Below are positions 32,254 to 43,385 of a stretch of 64,000 bases of DNA, piece after piece. Under the pieces are notes generated by a model that was not told the origin of the DNA, did not search any database, and saw nothing but the letters and a program-made list of their open reading frames with translations. Made by a program: the position numbers and the translations under genes. Every line of letters starts with the position of its first letter. Within the stretch, counting starts at the first letter, position 1. Source of the stretch: Mycolicibacter hiberniae (GTDB lineage Bacteria > Actinomycetota > Actinomycetes > Mycobacteriales > Mycobacteriaceae); assembly GCF_010729485.1 (NCBI RefSeq), contig NZ_AP022609.1:434001-498000 (forward strand), given 5' to 3'.

Positions 32254-33402
32254 TCAGATCGTCCAGCCCAGGTCGCTCAGCCGATCGGCTCTGCGCGCAT
32301 TTTGATCCGCCAGCGCCGCGGTTATCTCGAACAGTCGTAGCCGGCTCTGCGGGCGAAGCGCGGACTGCGTATCGATAATGCCGCCTTTGGCAAGGTGCGG
32401 GTCATACGGCATGTACTCGGCGTGGATCTCGGCTTCGATGAACAGATCGGTCAAGTAGTCTCGGGCATTCGCAGTGGCGTGCTTGCGGCTGTTGTTGAGG
32501 ATGACCATCGAACGCGCCAGCAGGTCGTCGTAGTCCATGGCGCGCAGCAGATCGATGGCACGCGCGACCGGCATTGCGGTGTCGCCGGTGAGCCCGGACA
32601 CAAAGATCAAGGCGTCGCAGGAGTTGAACACCGCCCTCATCACCGGATGCTCCAGGTTGTCCGACGTATCGATCAGGACGATCTGGTGCGTGCGGCGCAG
32701 GCGGCCCAGCGCCTCGTTCAGCATCGAGGGCACCAGTGGACGAGGCTGGTCGGAAGTCTGATTGCCCGACAGCACATCCAGACCGATGTTGTTCTGGCCG
32801 AGATGTTCCCGGATATCGGTGTAGCCTGCCACCGCAGTTTTGGAGATGATCTCGGTGTAGCCGTCAGGGGCGCTGGAATCGATCCGGTCGGCCAATGTCC
32901 CGAAGCCCGGTGCGGCGTCGATCGCCACCACGTTGTCCGAGCGGCATTCCCGGAGAATGCCGCCGATACAGGTGGCCAGCGTGGTCTTGCCGACGCCGCC
33001 TTTACCCGAGACCACGCCGACTACCAAGTGTTTGGGCATATTCCGACGAATCTGATCGCGCAGTGCGCGGAAACGCTGTTCGACCCGGGATTCCCCCACA
33101 TTGATGCCGCGGAAGGAGGCCGCATAGACGAGTCGGCGCCAGCCGGAGGCCGGTGCGGGTTTTCGCGGCGCGGGCAGATCCGGAATGTGCAGGATCTCGG
33201 AGATGGGGTAATGCCGTGGAGGCCGGCGAATCGCCTCGTTTCCGATCCGGTGGGCACCGGCCTGATGCGGACGCCGATGCGAGCCCCGTTCCATGCTGGG
33301 CGTGCTCCACTCGGGCAGCATCGGTGACGATCGGTGCAGGTCGGTCACGGTGCCATTAGTAGCACGGGCGGTCGAGTGCCCATCGCCGATTTGGGGCGGC
33401 AC
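32254..33402 (-). CDS. MinD/ParA-like ATPase, EspI-type orphan
   Basis: The product has up to 382 residues. After about 95 basic, proline-containing residues comes RGINVGESRVEQRF and then a deviant Walker A VSGKGGVGKTT at residues 131-141. Asp-containing VVAIDAAPGFGTLADRID and the switch region IVLIDTSDNLE follow. This order resembles the C-terminal ATPase of ESX-1 protein EspI, but no ESX core gene is adjacent. The start is uncertain: ATG or GTG codons at 33402, 33348 and later are possible and none has a good ribosome-binding site. It begins just after tRNA-Ala, on the other strand. Confidence 0.83.
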   Translation of the reverse strand: MPPQIGDGHSTARATNGTVTDLHRSSPMLPEWSTPSMERGSHRRPHQAGAHRIGNEAIRRPPRHYPISEILHIPDLPAPRKPAPASGWRRLVYAASFRGINVGESRVEQRFRALRDQIRRNMPKHLVVGVVSGKGGVGKTTLATCIGGILRECRSDNVVAIDAAPGFGTLADRIDSSAPDGYTEIISKTAVAGYTDIREHLGQNNIGLDVLSGNQTSDQPRPLVPSMLNEALGRLRRTHQIVLIDTSDNLEHPVMRAVFNSCDALIFVSGLTGDTAMPVARAIDLLRAMDYDDLLARSMVILNNSRKHATANARDYLTDLFIEAEIHAEYMPYDPHLAKGGIIDTQSALRPQSRLRLFEITAALADQNARRADRLSDLGWTI

Positions 33403-33476
33403 GACGAAACCGTTTGCCGGTCGTTACAGTCCTGCGGCTGATCCGGTACGGCGACGGGCCCCGTGGCAGTCCCGGC

Positions 33477-34427
33477 TCACTGCTGCGGCAACGGGTCGCG
33501 CTCCGGCACCGCCGGGACGCTGCCGTCACCTGCCGCCGGTGGGGCGGGCGCGATCTGGGGCGCGGCGGCCCTGGCCTGCACGGCGATCAGGCCCCCGCCG
33601 ATCACCAGTGCCATGCCCGCGTAGGTGACCAGGGCCGGCGGGTGGTGCCAGACGATCCAGTCGATCAGGGCGGTGAACACGATCACCGAGTAGATACACG
33701 GACCGACCTTCTCCGCCGGGGCGTAGCGGTAGGCCAGCACGATCAACACCTGCGAGAACACCTGGGCGAATCCCAGCGCCGCCAGCCAGATCCAGACACC
33801 GGCCGGCAGCGGCCGCCAATCTGCGACGGCGAACGGCACCGCCATGAGCGTGGAGAGCAGGAAGTAATAGAACAGCACTCGCGCCATCGGTTCGGTGGCA
33901 CCGAGCCACCGCACCGTCATCATGGCGATCGCCAGGAACAGCGCACCCGCGAGTGCGGACAGCTCGCCCATACTGAAGCTGGCCGCCTGCGGTTGCAGCA
34001 CCAACATCACCCCGAGGAAGCCGAGGCCTGCGCCCGTCCAGGTCAGCGCCGAAACTCGTTGCCGTGAAACGGCCCAGGCGATCAGCGGCATCCACAGCGG
34101 CGCGCTGTAGGTGAGCAGCGTGGCGTTGGCCAGCGGGATATGCCCGATGGCGAAGAACAGGGCGTACCAGCACCCGGTTCCGGCGGCGGAGCGCAGCACG
34201 TGCAGGCCGATTCGATCGGTGCGCACGAACGACCAGCCGCCTCGCACCGCGACCGGGATCACGAACAACAACCCGACGAAGTTCTGCGACAGCAGCAGCA
34301 CACCGGTCGAGGTGTACTGGCCGGAAACCTTGGCCAACGCCCCGACCAGAGCCACACAGAAGAAGGCGGCTGTGGTCAAACCCGCGCCCAGCAGCAGGTT
34401 CTCGGGCCGTCGGCCAGGTGTCGTCAT
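33477..34427 (-). CDS. EamA/DMT-family transporter
   Basis: This 316-residue membrane protein has ten hydrophobic segments in two EamA repeats, for example AAFFCVALVGALAKVSGQY, ANATLLTYSAPLWMPLIAW and SALAGALFLAIAMMTVRWLG. The C-terminus is a Pro/Ala-rich tail. Members export amino acids, nucleosides or other small metabolites; the substrate here is unknown. Its ATG overlaps the stop of the SDR gene (ATGA), so it is co-translated with it. Confidence 0.87.
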   Translation of the reverse strand: MTTPGRRPENLLLGAGLTTAAFFCVALVGALAKVSGQYTSTGVLLLSQNFVGLLFVIPVAVRGGWSFVRTDRIGLHVLRSAAGTGCWYALFFAIGHIPLANATLLTYSAPLWMPLIAWAVSRQRVSALTWTGAGLGFLGVMLVLQPQAASFSMGELSALAGALFLAIAMMTVRWLGATEPMARVLFYYFLLSTLMAVPFAVADWRPLPAGVWIWLAALGFAQVFSQVLIVLAYRYAPAEKVGPCIYSVIVFTALIDWIVWHHPPALVTYAGMALVIGGGLIAVQARAAAPQIAPAPPAAGDGSVPAVPERDPLPQQ

Positions 34428-35326
34428 TGCGCTGTGTCCTTGTGGCCGGCCGGCGGCTTCTGCTGGCCGAGCGCGCCGGCCCGGGCGTTGAGCCGGTCGG
34501 TCTCGCGTCCCAGGATGGTGTTGAGGACGCGCGGTGCGACCACGTCGACGGCGCGCAGCGCGAGCGCTTTGCGCGGCGCGATGCGGATCGGCCGCAGCTT
34601 GCAGGCGGTGACCATCCAGTCAGCGGTCTCCTCGGCGGTGAGTGCGGCGAGTCCGTCGTAGGCACGGGTCGGCGCGATCATCGGCGTCGCCACCAACGGG
34701 TAGTAGATGGTCGTGGAGTGCACGCCGGCGCGGCCCCACTCGGTGTCGATGACACGGCTCACGGCGCTCAACGCCGCCTTGGAGGCGTTGTACACGGCGA
34801 ACATCGGCGACGACTCCGGCAGCACGCGCCAGGTCGCGATGTTGATCACATGCCCGTCACCGCGCTCGATCATTCCCGGAGCCAGGCCCCGGATGAGTCG
34901 CAGCGGGGCGTAGTAGTTGAGCGCCATCACGCGCTCGACGTCGTGCCAGCGGTCCAGCGATTCGATCAGCGGCCGCCGGATGGACCTGGCGGCATTGTTG
35001 ATCAGAATGTCGACGTGCGAAACCTGCTCGACGACGGCATCGACCTGGTCCAGATCGGCCAGATCGGCCCGTATGGCGGTGGCGTCGCCGCCCGCGGCGC
35101 AGATCTGTGCCACGACGTCGTCCAGCAGGTCGCCGCGCCGGGCGACGGCGAACACGGTGGCCCCCTCGGCGGCCAGCTTGCGGGCGGCGACTGCGCCGAT
35201 CCCTGAGGATGCCCCGGTCAAAAGAACGCGCTTGCCGCGCAGATCGATCGGCGATGTGCCGCGCCACCTGGGCATCGGACGCATGCCCGTGCGGCGCATG
35301 GCTTTTTTGACGTCTTCGAGAATCAC
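34424..35326 (-). CDS. Short-chain dehydrogenase/reductase
   Basis: The product of about 300 residues has the classical SDR set: cofactor motif VLLTGASSGIGAVAARKLA, DILINNAARS, catalytic YNASKAALSAVSR, and an extended C-terminal region after residue 215. VFAVARRGDLL after strand 2 suggests NADP preference. GTG at 35326 is chosen because GGAG lies 8-9 bases ahead; an upstream ATG at 35365 is possible. It is coupled to the DMT transporter gene and lies 138 bp downstream of the diiron-protein gene, probably in the same TetR-controlled unit. Confidence 0.86.
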   Translation of the reverse strand: MILEDVKKAMRRTGMRPMPRWRGTSPIDLRGKRVLLTGASSGIGAVAARKLAAEGATVFAVARRGDLLDDVVAQICAAGGDATAIRADLADLDQVDAVVEQVSHVDILINNAARSIRRPLIESLDRWHDVERVMALNYYAPLRLIRGLAPGMIERGDGHVINIATWRVLPESSPMFAVYNASKAALSAVSRVIDTEWGRAGVHSTTIYYPLVATPMIAPTRAYDGLAALTAEETADWMVTACKLRPIRIAPRKALALRAVDVVAPRVLNTILGRETDRLNARAGALGQQKPPAGHKDTAQ

Positions 35327-35464
35327 GGGCGGCACTCCAGTCGGGTCGGTACCGGCACGCGGCAAGCCGTGATCAGGGACGCGCCATGTCCGGCGGCGAA
35401 TACGGGAGACTTTAGAGCACTAACCCGGAGTCCGCTGGGGACGGCCCGGGAATGGCGCCGGTGT

Positions 35465-36289
35465 CTAGGGGTGCGCGACGAGGTAGGTCTCGTTGCTCAG
35501 CCCAGTGGTGAGTTCGTCCACATCGAAGGGGCGGTTCAGGCGCGCGCGCAGCCACTTCGGGTCCATCAATCGGCTGATCTCAGCGGTCTGTCTGGCCAGC
35601 AGCATCCCGATGCGCGGGTACAGCCGCCGCATGATGGCGCGTTCGGCAGCGCTGCACCGTGAGGCGCAGTAGCCGACGTGTCCCACTTCGTCGGTCAGGA
35701 TCTCGCCGTAGAGCCGGTCGATGCGCTCTTGTACCTCGGGTTCGTCGGCGAACAGCTCGTTGCCGATCCGGCGCAACTCGTAGAACATGACGCAGCCGGC
35801 CATCTCTGCCGCGCCGACGAACATGGCGCCCCACCGCTCCGGCAGAAACACCGCGATCTTGACGAACTGGCGCATCACGAAGACGGGCGGCACCACCTGG
35901 AAGGTCAGATCGAAGATGTCGAGAACGTAGGCCAGCAGCCGCGTGTGGTAGTGCTCCTCGAGTTCCAGATAAACCCGCTCGGGGGGCAGTTCTTTGTCAC
36001 TGTTGAGCCCGTAGGTCTCGCCCAGGCCGACGCCGAATCGTTCGGTCTGGTTCAGTTTGGCGGTGGCCAGCAGGAACAGCATCTTGGGGTCCAAGCCGGC
36101 CTCGGGCCGGCGGCGGCGCAGGTTGCGCACGAAGACGTCCGGGTCGGCAACGTGGCGAGACCGAACCGGATGCGCCTCAAGGTCGTTGAAGAAGGCCTCC
36201 CGGTTGGCCAGGCGCCGGTTCAGCAGATCGGCTTCACCATCACGCCGGCGCAGGTACTCACGGTAGCCCTCGATACCGGTGTTGTTCAT
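35465..36289 (-). CDS. Ferritin-like diiron protein (putative oxygenase)
   Basis: This 274-residue, all-helical protein has spaced carboxylate/histidine motifs typical of a diiron site: YLELEEHYHTRLLAYVLDIF (ExxH), GAAEMAGCVMFYELRRIGNE, and EILTDEVGHVGYC (DExxH). This pattern resembles AurF-like and other diiron oxygenases, but I do not recognise the exact family. Its ATG overlaps the stop of the TetR gene (36286-36289), so regulator and enzyme are co-expressed. Together with the SDR and exporter, it suggests modification and export of an aromatic or amine compound. That is inference. Confidence 0.75.
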   Translation of the reverse strand: MNNTGIEGYREYLRRRDGEADLLNRRLANREAFFNDLEAHPVRSRHVADPDVFVRNLRRRRPEAGLDPKMLFLLATAKLNQTERFGVGLGETYGLNSDKELPPERVYLELEEHYHTRLLAYVLDIFDLTFQVVPPVFVMRQFVKIAVFLPERWGAMFVGAAEMAGCVMFYELRRIGNELFADEPEVQERIDRLYGEILTDEVGHVGYCASRCSAAERAIMRRLYPRIGMLLARQTAEISRLMDPKWLRARLNRPFDVDELTTGLSNETYLVAHP

Positions 36290-36915
36290 CGTTTCTCCAT
36301 TCCTTTGACGATCGTCGTCACATACCGGCGGAACAGGGCATCCGCGGTGGGGGAGTCATGCGCCCCGGTGGCGAGCAAGGCAAACAGCCCCGTCAGGAAG
36401 AAGACGCCCAGCTCGGTGGTGTCGGCTTGTGCCGGAACGGATCCCGCTGCCTGTGCCGCGGCGATCGTGGCGGTCACGAACCCCACCAGGGGGTGCTCGG
36501 TCAGTTGATCGTCGGTCGGCCGCGTCGTCGAGAACTGCATGCCCAGCATGTCCCGGAAGATGACTTCGCCCAGCCGCTGCTCGGCGTCCAGGACGCGATC
36601 GGCCACCAGGGAGAGCACCGCGGTCAACTCGTTGCAGCCGGTCTGTGCGGTGCGCAGTTCGTCGACGATTCTGCTCTCTTCGTTGCGGCGCAATTCCAGC
36701 AGCACGTGTTCTTTGGTCGGAAAGTGAAAGTAGAAGGTGCCCCGCGCCACCCCCGCCGCATGGGCGATGGCGCTGACGTCCGCGCCGGCGAGTCCGAACC
36801 GGCTGATCTCGGCCACCGCTGCCTCGAACAGCCGGGCCCGGGTCTCGAGTCTGCGGGTCTCGCGGACGCCGCCGGCCGGCGTTCGGGTCCTTTTGACGGC
36901 CTTGGCGGAGGTCAT
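36286..36915 (-). CDS. TetR-family transcriptional regulator
   Basis: The 209-residue regulator has a basic N-terminal arm and a helix-turn-helix (RLFEAAVAEISRFGLAGADV, then AIAHAAGVARGTFYFHFPTK). It leads the unit with the diiron protein, SDR and DMT exporter. Two tandem 12-bp palindromes lie 24-48 bp upstream of its ATG, so autoregulation with repression of the whole unit is likely. The ligand is unknown. Confidence 0.88.
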   Translation of the reverse strand: MTSAKAVKRTRTPAGGVRETRRLETRARLFEAAVAEISRFGLAGADVSAIAHAAGVARGTFYFHFPTKEHVLLELRRNEESRIVDELRTAQTGCNELTAVLSLVADRVLDAEQRLGEVIFRDMLGMQFSTTRPTDDQLTEHPLVGFVTATIAAAQAAGSVPAQADTTELGVFFLTGLFALLATGAHDSPTADALFRRYVTTIVKGMEKR

Positions 36916-36938
36916 CCCCGCACGCTAACAGCATTGGC

Positions 36939-36963
36939 TGACAGCCGTCAATGACAGTCGTCA
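36939..36963. promoter_or_regulatory. Tandem TGACAGYCGTCA operators upstream of the TetR gene
   Basis: TGACAGCCGTCA (36939-36950) and TGACAGTCGTCA (36952-36963) are two near-identical 12-mers one base apart, each with TGAC/GTCA inverted arms. This repeat lies in the promoter region of the TetR/diiron unit and fits two dimers bound 13 bp apart. Direct control by that TetR protein is inferred. Confidence 0.62.
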
Positions 36964-37069
36964 TCGAACACCGCCCCGGCGATGCGGGAGCCCGGTCCCA
37001 CTGCCGGGCCGCCGGATCGCCAGAACGCTTAGGGCGCGTCGCTTGAGCACTCGGCCGCCGCAGGCCACC

Positions 37070-38011
37070 ATGGGTGGCCATGCGCGCAGTGATCACTCCC
37101 CGAGCGGGCAGACCGTGACCGCGGCAGGCCCGCCGGCGGACGGCGCGCGCTCGGGCGTGCGCGACGCCTGGCAGCTGCTGGAGCCGCTGCACGCCGTCGT
37201 CTATTTCTCGCCGGAGCCGCTGGAGGCGCTGCGCGATGCCGGCTATCGCGGCTTCTGGATGGGCTACTTCGCGGGCCGCGCCGCGCCGCTGGGCGCGGTC
37301 GGAGCCGAGGTCGTGCACGCGGCGTTCTACAACTTCGCCTACGAACGCGTCGCCAGGGCGCTGCCCGCCGCGTGGCGCTTCGCGCCGCCTGAAGCTGCCC
37401 TGCGGGCACGCCAAGCCGGCGCCGTCGCCGCGTTGCGGCGCCAGCTGGCGGACCTGGCCGACGGTCCACACGTGGAGCGCGCGGCCGAACTCGCCGCCCG
37501 AGCGGTGGCGGCCGCACCCCTGGCCGGCCGTGTTCTGGGGGCGGCGAATCATGCGCTGCCACTGCCCGAAGAGCCCGTGGCGCGGCTGTGGCACGCGGCG
37601 ACGGTGCTTCGCGAACATCGCGGCGACGGCCACATCGCGGCCCTTCTGGCCGCGGGGATTGAGGGCCGCGAGTCGCATGTGTTGCACGCCTTGGCCGCCG
37701 GGACGTCGCGGCAGACCTACGCGGTGGCCCGTGACTTCACCGACGCCGAATGGAATCAGCTGGTGACCACGCTGCGCGCCAAAGGGTTAGCCGATGCCGG
37801 CGGACTCACGCCAGAAGGTGTTCGGCTCAAGGCGCAGATCGAGCAGCAGACCGATCAGCTCGCCGCCCCGGCATACGCCACGCTGACCGAGGCTGAACTG
37901 CGCGAGATGATCCGCGCGCTGGCGCCGCTGACCCGGGCGGTAGCGGGGGCCGGTGAGATCCCGCTGGACTCACCGATGGGGCTTGATCTCCGGCCCCTCC
38001 TCGACCCGTAG
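37070..38011 (+). CDS. SCO6745-family protein
   Basis: This protein of about 313 residues, rich in Ala and Leu, starts its conserved part at WQLLEPLHAVVYFSPEPLEA, with GYRGFWMGYFAGRAAPLG and AAFYNFAYERVARALP. This resembles the SCO6745 family, whose C-terminal half (LTTLRAKGLADAGGLTPEG) looks like a winged-helix or MarR-like module. ATG at 37070 and GTG at 37115 are both possible and neither has a clear ribosome-binding site. It is followed after 20 bp by the EcsC-family gene. Function is unknown. Confidence 0.72.
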   Translation: MGGHARSDHSPSGQTVTAAGPPADGARSGVRDAWQLLEPLHAVVYFSPEPLEALRDAGYRGFWMGYFAGRAAPLGAVGAEVVHAAFYNFAYERVARALPAAWRFAPPEAALRARQAGAVAALRRQLADLADGPHVERAAELAARAVAAAPLAGRVLGAANHALPLPEEPVARLWHAATVLREHRGDGHIAALLAAGIEGRESHVLHALAAGTSRQTYAVARDFTDAEWNQLVTTLRAKGLADAGGLTPEGVRLKAQIEQQTDQLAAPAYATLTEAELREMIRALAPLTRAVAGAGEIPLDSPMGLDLRPLLDP

Positions 38012-38031
38012 CGGCCGGTAGGATTTCCCTC

Positions 38032-39063
38032 GTGGCCCCGTCTGGTCAGCCGGACATGTCCCCGTACGAACGCACGCAATGGGACGCGCTGCTGGACGCG
38101 ACCACCGGCGGCGAGCCGGCCGGATGGTTCGACGGGCTCCGGCGCGGCGTCGCCGGCCGGGCCAAAGACGTAGCGTCCCAAGTCCGTTCCGGGGTGCAAC
38201 AAGTCCCCGGCGCCACGGCGGCCATCGGCAAGATGGACCAGCTCACCACCAAAGCGCTCGAAGGTGTGCACACCCTGCTGGTGCAACGAGGGCTTCATTC
38301 GGTCACACCGGACAGCGTCTTCGCCATGTTCGCCGAGCACGGCGCCTCGGTCGGATCCTATGACCAGGTTCGCGGTCTCGATCTGGAAATGTGCGACCGT
38401 TCGGTACCCCGCCGCCGGGAGCGCTACATCGCCTTGGCGGTGGCCGAAGGCGCGGCGTCCTCGCTGGTGGTCACGGGTTCAGCGGTGTCGAGCGTGGTCT
38501 CGGCAGGCTCCACCTTGCCGGTTGCCGCCTCAGCCGTCGTGGCGGACGTGACCGCCGTGCTGGTGGGGATGGGGCGCATCGTGGCTTTGGTTGCGGCGCA
38601 TTACGGTTACGACGTCCGCGAGCCCGACGAGCAGGCGTTCGCCTCCGGGGTGATCGCCTGCTGTGCCGCCGGCGACTCGGCGGAGAAGGCCGCGGCACTG
38701 GCGTCGCTGTCCCGGCTGACCCAGCAGATGATGCGGCAGGCGTCGTGGCGCCATATCCCGCCGCAGCAGGCCGACAACGTGATCCAGCAGGTCTGGGTGG
38801 CGCTGGGATTCCGCCTTGCCAAGAACAAGGTGGCGCAAGCCGTCCCGGTCTTGGGTGCGGTGGTCAACGGCGGACTCAACGCACGCATCGCCCACCGAAC
38901 GTTCGAGCGTGCCCAGCAGGCCTATCGGCTGCGGTTTCTGACCGAAAAGTACGACTTGGACGCCGGATCCTGGGCACCGGCGGTGCCATCGGGCAGTGCC
39001 ATCGGCATCCCCCTGATCGACGAGTTGTTGGCCCGTTCGGGTGACGGCGCTGCCCCCGACTGA
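38032..39063 (+). CDS. EcsC-family protein
   Basis: The 343-residue product has the EcsC domain (AAIGKMDQLTTKALEGVHTL, GAASSLVVTGSAVSSVVSAG, VADVTAVLVGMGRIVALVAA, VGALNGG-like VVNGGLNARIAHRTFERA). One or two amphipathic or weakly hydrophobic stretches suggest membrane association. The GTG start is 20 bp after the SCO6745-family stop. EcsC was named from a Bacillus operon affecting protein export, but its biochemical role is not known. Confidence 0.83.
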   Translation: MAPSGQPDMSPYERTQWDALLDATTGGEPAGWFDGLRRGVAGRAKDVASQVRSGVQQVPGATAAIGKMDQLTTKALEGVHTLLVQRGLHSVTPDSVFAMFAEHGASVGSYDQVRGLDLEMCDRSVPRRRERYIALAVAEGAASSLVVTGSAVSSVVSAGSTLPVAASAVVADVTAVLVGMGRIVALVAAHYGYDVREPDEQAFASGVIACCAAGDSAEKAAALASLSRLTQQMMRQASWRHIPPQQADNVIQQVWVALGFRLAKNKVAQAVPVLGAVVNGGLNARIAHRTFERAQQAYRLRFLTEKYDLDAGSWAPAVPSGSAIGIPLIDELLARSGDGAAPD

Positions 39064-39093
39064 CTGGTCGGCGCCGGGGACGCGGCGCGCAGA

Positions 39094-39423
39094 TCAGTGC
39101 AGGGTGTCAGGGCACAGTTCGTGCTGGGCGATGTCGATCACCGGGCGCAGATTGGTGGTGAGGTCATCGACCATGGAGGGCCCGCCGAACGACGGCCGGC
39201 GCACGTAGTTGGCCACCACGTCGTCGACGGTGGCGCCGCTGCGCAACTGGTTGCAGAACCGGTGCCCGGCGGACAGGCGAGCGTTGGGCGGACCGGATCG
39301 AAAGACGCCGTGGGCGTCGAGGGATGCGAGGTAGCTGGCGTCGTCGGCGTGGGCCGGTGCGCTGCCGAGCAGGGCGAGGGCGGCGGTCCCGGCGAGCACA
39401 GCTGCGCCCAGAGTCCGTTTCAT
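39094..39423 (-). CDS. DUF732 secreted protein
   Basis: The 109-residue product starts with a Sec signal peptide (MKRTLGAAVLAGTAALALLG, cleavage probably after AHA near residue 26). A DUF732 domain with two cysteines follows (SYLASLDAHGVF, GHRFCNQLRSGATVDDVVAN, HELCPDTLH). ATG at 39423 is preferred. An open extension to 39486 runs through the inverted repeat and is not credible. Such small exported proteins are common in mycobacteria and have no assigned function. Confidence 0.87.
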   Translation of the reverse strand: MKRTLGAAVLAGTAALALLGSAPAHADDASYLASLDAHGVFRSGPPNARLSAGHRFCNQLRSGATVDDVVANYVRRPSFGGPSMVDDLTTNLRPVIDIAQHELCPDTLH

Positions 39424-39449
39424 ACCGGCGATGCTACGGCCAATCGACA

Positions 39450-39508
39450 TTGACTCTGCGGCTACCGGGCACAAGTGCGAGAACATCGCCTGGTAGCCGC
39501 AGAGTCAA
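39450..39508. repeat. Perfect 17-bp inverted repeat (hairpin) between DUF732 gene and gdhA
   Basis: TTGACTCTGCGGCTACC at 39450-39466 is repeated exactly in reverse complement at 39492-39508, with a 25-base loop. The hairpin lies 6 bp beyond the gdhA stop and 26 bp before the DUF732 start, so it can act as gdhA terminator. The length and perfection of the arms also fit a small mobile or dispersed repeat. No T-run is present. Confidence 0.85.
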
Positions 39509-39514
39509 CGGTCG

Positions 39515-42043
<2,529 letters not shown>

Positions 42044-42085
42044 CCGCTTCCATCGCCCCTGGTGGCGTTGGGTAAATTGGCTCCG

Positions 42086-42742
42086 ATGTTGACCCTTCGT
42101 GCGGTGCTGGCCCTCGGCTGTGTGTGCCTGCTCGCTGCCTGCAGCCCGAGTCCCGCGGAGGTTTCCGCCGACATCGACAAGGTGGTCGAGCTGAAGTCGT
42201 CCTTCAGTTCGGAGTTCGCGGTCCGGGCCACCTCGCGCACCGGGATCGACCCCAAGCTGCTGGCGGGCACCGCGCTGCCGCCGGGCCTGACCTTCGACCC
42301 GGCCGACTGCTCGGTGTTCGCGGTCAGCCAGCAGTTGCCGCAGGGCGTGCAGGGCAACATGGCGGCGGTGGCCGCCGAAGGCAAGGGCAACCGGTTCATC
42401 ACCATCGCGCTGGAGACCTCCGAGCCGGTTCCGGTCAACGAGCCGGGACGCACCTGCCGCCGGATCGGCTTCTCGGGCGGCCAGATGCGCGGGCTGATCG
42501 AGACGGTCGAGGCCCCGCACATCGACGGGGTGAAGACGATGGGTGTGCACCGGGTGATCGAGGCGGTCGCGGCCGGCAAGCCCCGCGTCGGCGAGCTCTA
42601 CAACTACGCCGCATACTTTGGCCCCTACCAGGTGCTGGTGACCGCCAACCCCCTGGTGCACCCGGGCAAGCCCGTCACCCCGGTCGACACCGCCCGGGCG
42701 CGTGAACTGCTGGTGGCGGCGGTGGAGGCGGTCCGCAACTAG
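42086..42742 (+). CDS. DUF5642-type lipoprotein (Rv0999-like)
   Basis: This 218-residue exported lipoprotein has signal peptide MLTLRAVLALGCVCLLAACS with lipobox LAAC. The mature part has TFDPADCSVFAVSQQLPQGV, then FITIALETSEPVPV and YFGPYQVLVTANPLVHPG. It matches Rv0999 by position. Function is unknown. ATG at 42086 is chosen because it places the hydrophobic segment at the N-terminus. Its stop overlaps the stop of the convergent AlkB-like gene by 4 bp. Confidence 0.85.
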   Translation: MLTLRAVLALGCVCLLAACSPSPAEVSADIDKVVELKSSFSSEFAVRATSRTGIDPKLLAGTALPPGLTFDPADCSVFAVSQQLPQGVQGNMAAVAAEGKGNRFITIALETSEPVPVNEPGRTCRRIGFSGGQMRGLIETVEAPHIDGVKTMGVHRVIEAVAAGKPRVGELYNYAAYFGPYQVLVTANPLVHPGKPVTPVDTARARELLVAAVEAVRN

Positions 42743-43350
42743 CGGACCCCGCGGGGTCGGAACTGGATGCTGATCCGTGGGCCGGTGGCCGCCGCCGTCT
42801 TGGGAATGGCGTGCTCCCACGTGCGCTGACAGGAACCGCCCATCACCACCAGGTCGCCATGGTGTTGGGCCAACCGCAGCGACTGACCGCCGCCGCGGGG
42901 CCGCAGCGCCAGCGTGCGGGTGGCGCCGACACTGACGATGGCCACCATGGTGTCCTGGGTGGCGCCGCGGCCCAGTGTGTCGCCATGCCAGGCCACGCTG
43001 TCGCCCCCGTGCCGGTAGAGGCACAGCCCCGCCGAGGTGAACGGCTCGCCCAGTTCGCCGGCGTAGATGTCGTTGAGCCGGCGGCGCAGCTTGGCCAGCA
43101 GCGGGTGCGGCGCATCCCCGGCGGACAGGTCGTGGAAACTGACCAGGCGCGGTACGTCGAGCACCCGGTCGTACATCCGGCGGCGCTCCGCCCGCCAGGG
43201 AATGGCCGCCTGCAGTTCGCCGAGCAGGTCGGCGCTGGCATCGCTGAGCCAGCCGGGCCGGACGTCGAGCCACGCTCCCCGGCCGAGCTCCCGACGCTCG
43301 CTGAAGTCGAACAGCGACTCCTGTACCGGTATCGCCACAGCGCCCAGCAT
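42739..43350 (-). CDS. AlkB-like 2OG-Fe(II) dioxygenase
   Basis: The 203-residue protein of the AlkB superfamily has iron ligands in AWHGDTLGRG (H-x-D) and a distal His in WEHAIPK. The 2-oxoglutarate-binding Arg is in RISIQFRPRG. It probably repairs alkylated bases by oxidative demethylation, as predicted for Rv1000c. ATG at 43350 is used; GTG at 43338 is possible. It lies 35 bp downstream of pmt. The arginine deiminase gene that sits here in M. tuberculosis (Rv1001) is absent. Confidence 0.86.
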   Translation of the reverse strand: MLGAVAIPVQESLFDFSERRELGRGAWLDVRPGWLSDASADLLGELQAAIPWRAERRRMYDRVLDVPRLVSFHDLSAGDAPHPLLAKLRRRLNDIYAGELGEPFTSAGLCLYRHGGDSVAWHGDTLGRGATQDTMVAIVSVGATRTLALRPRGGGQSLRLAQHHGDLVVMGGSCQRTWEHAIPKTAAATGPRISIQFRPRGVR

Positions 43351-43385
43351 ATCGCACACCTGTTCGACTCCCTGGCGCGGACACT

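Noticed and set aside
32219..32260. Phage or island attachment site at the tRNA-Ala 3' end
   Set aside because: I could not find a second copy of the tRNA end in the accessory block, and there is no integrase gene.
39424..39486. In-frame N-terminal extension of the DUF732 protein
   Set aside because: It would be encoded by the inverted repeat and would put residues in front of a good signal peptide that starts at 39423.
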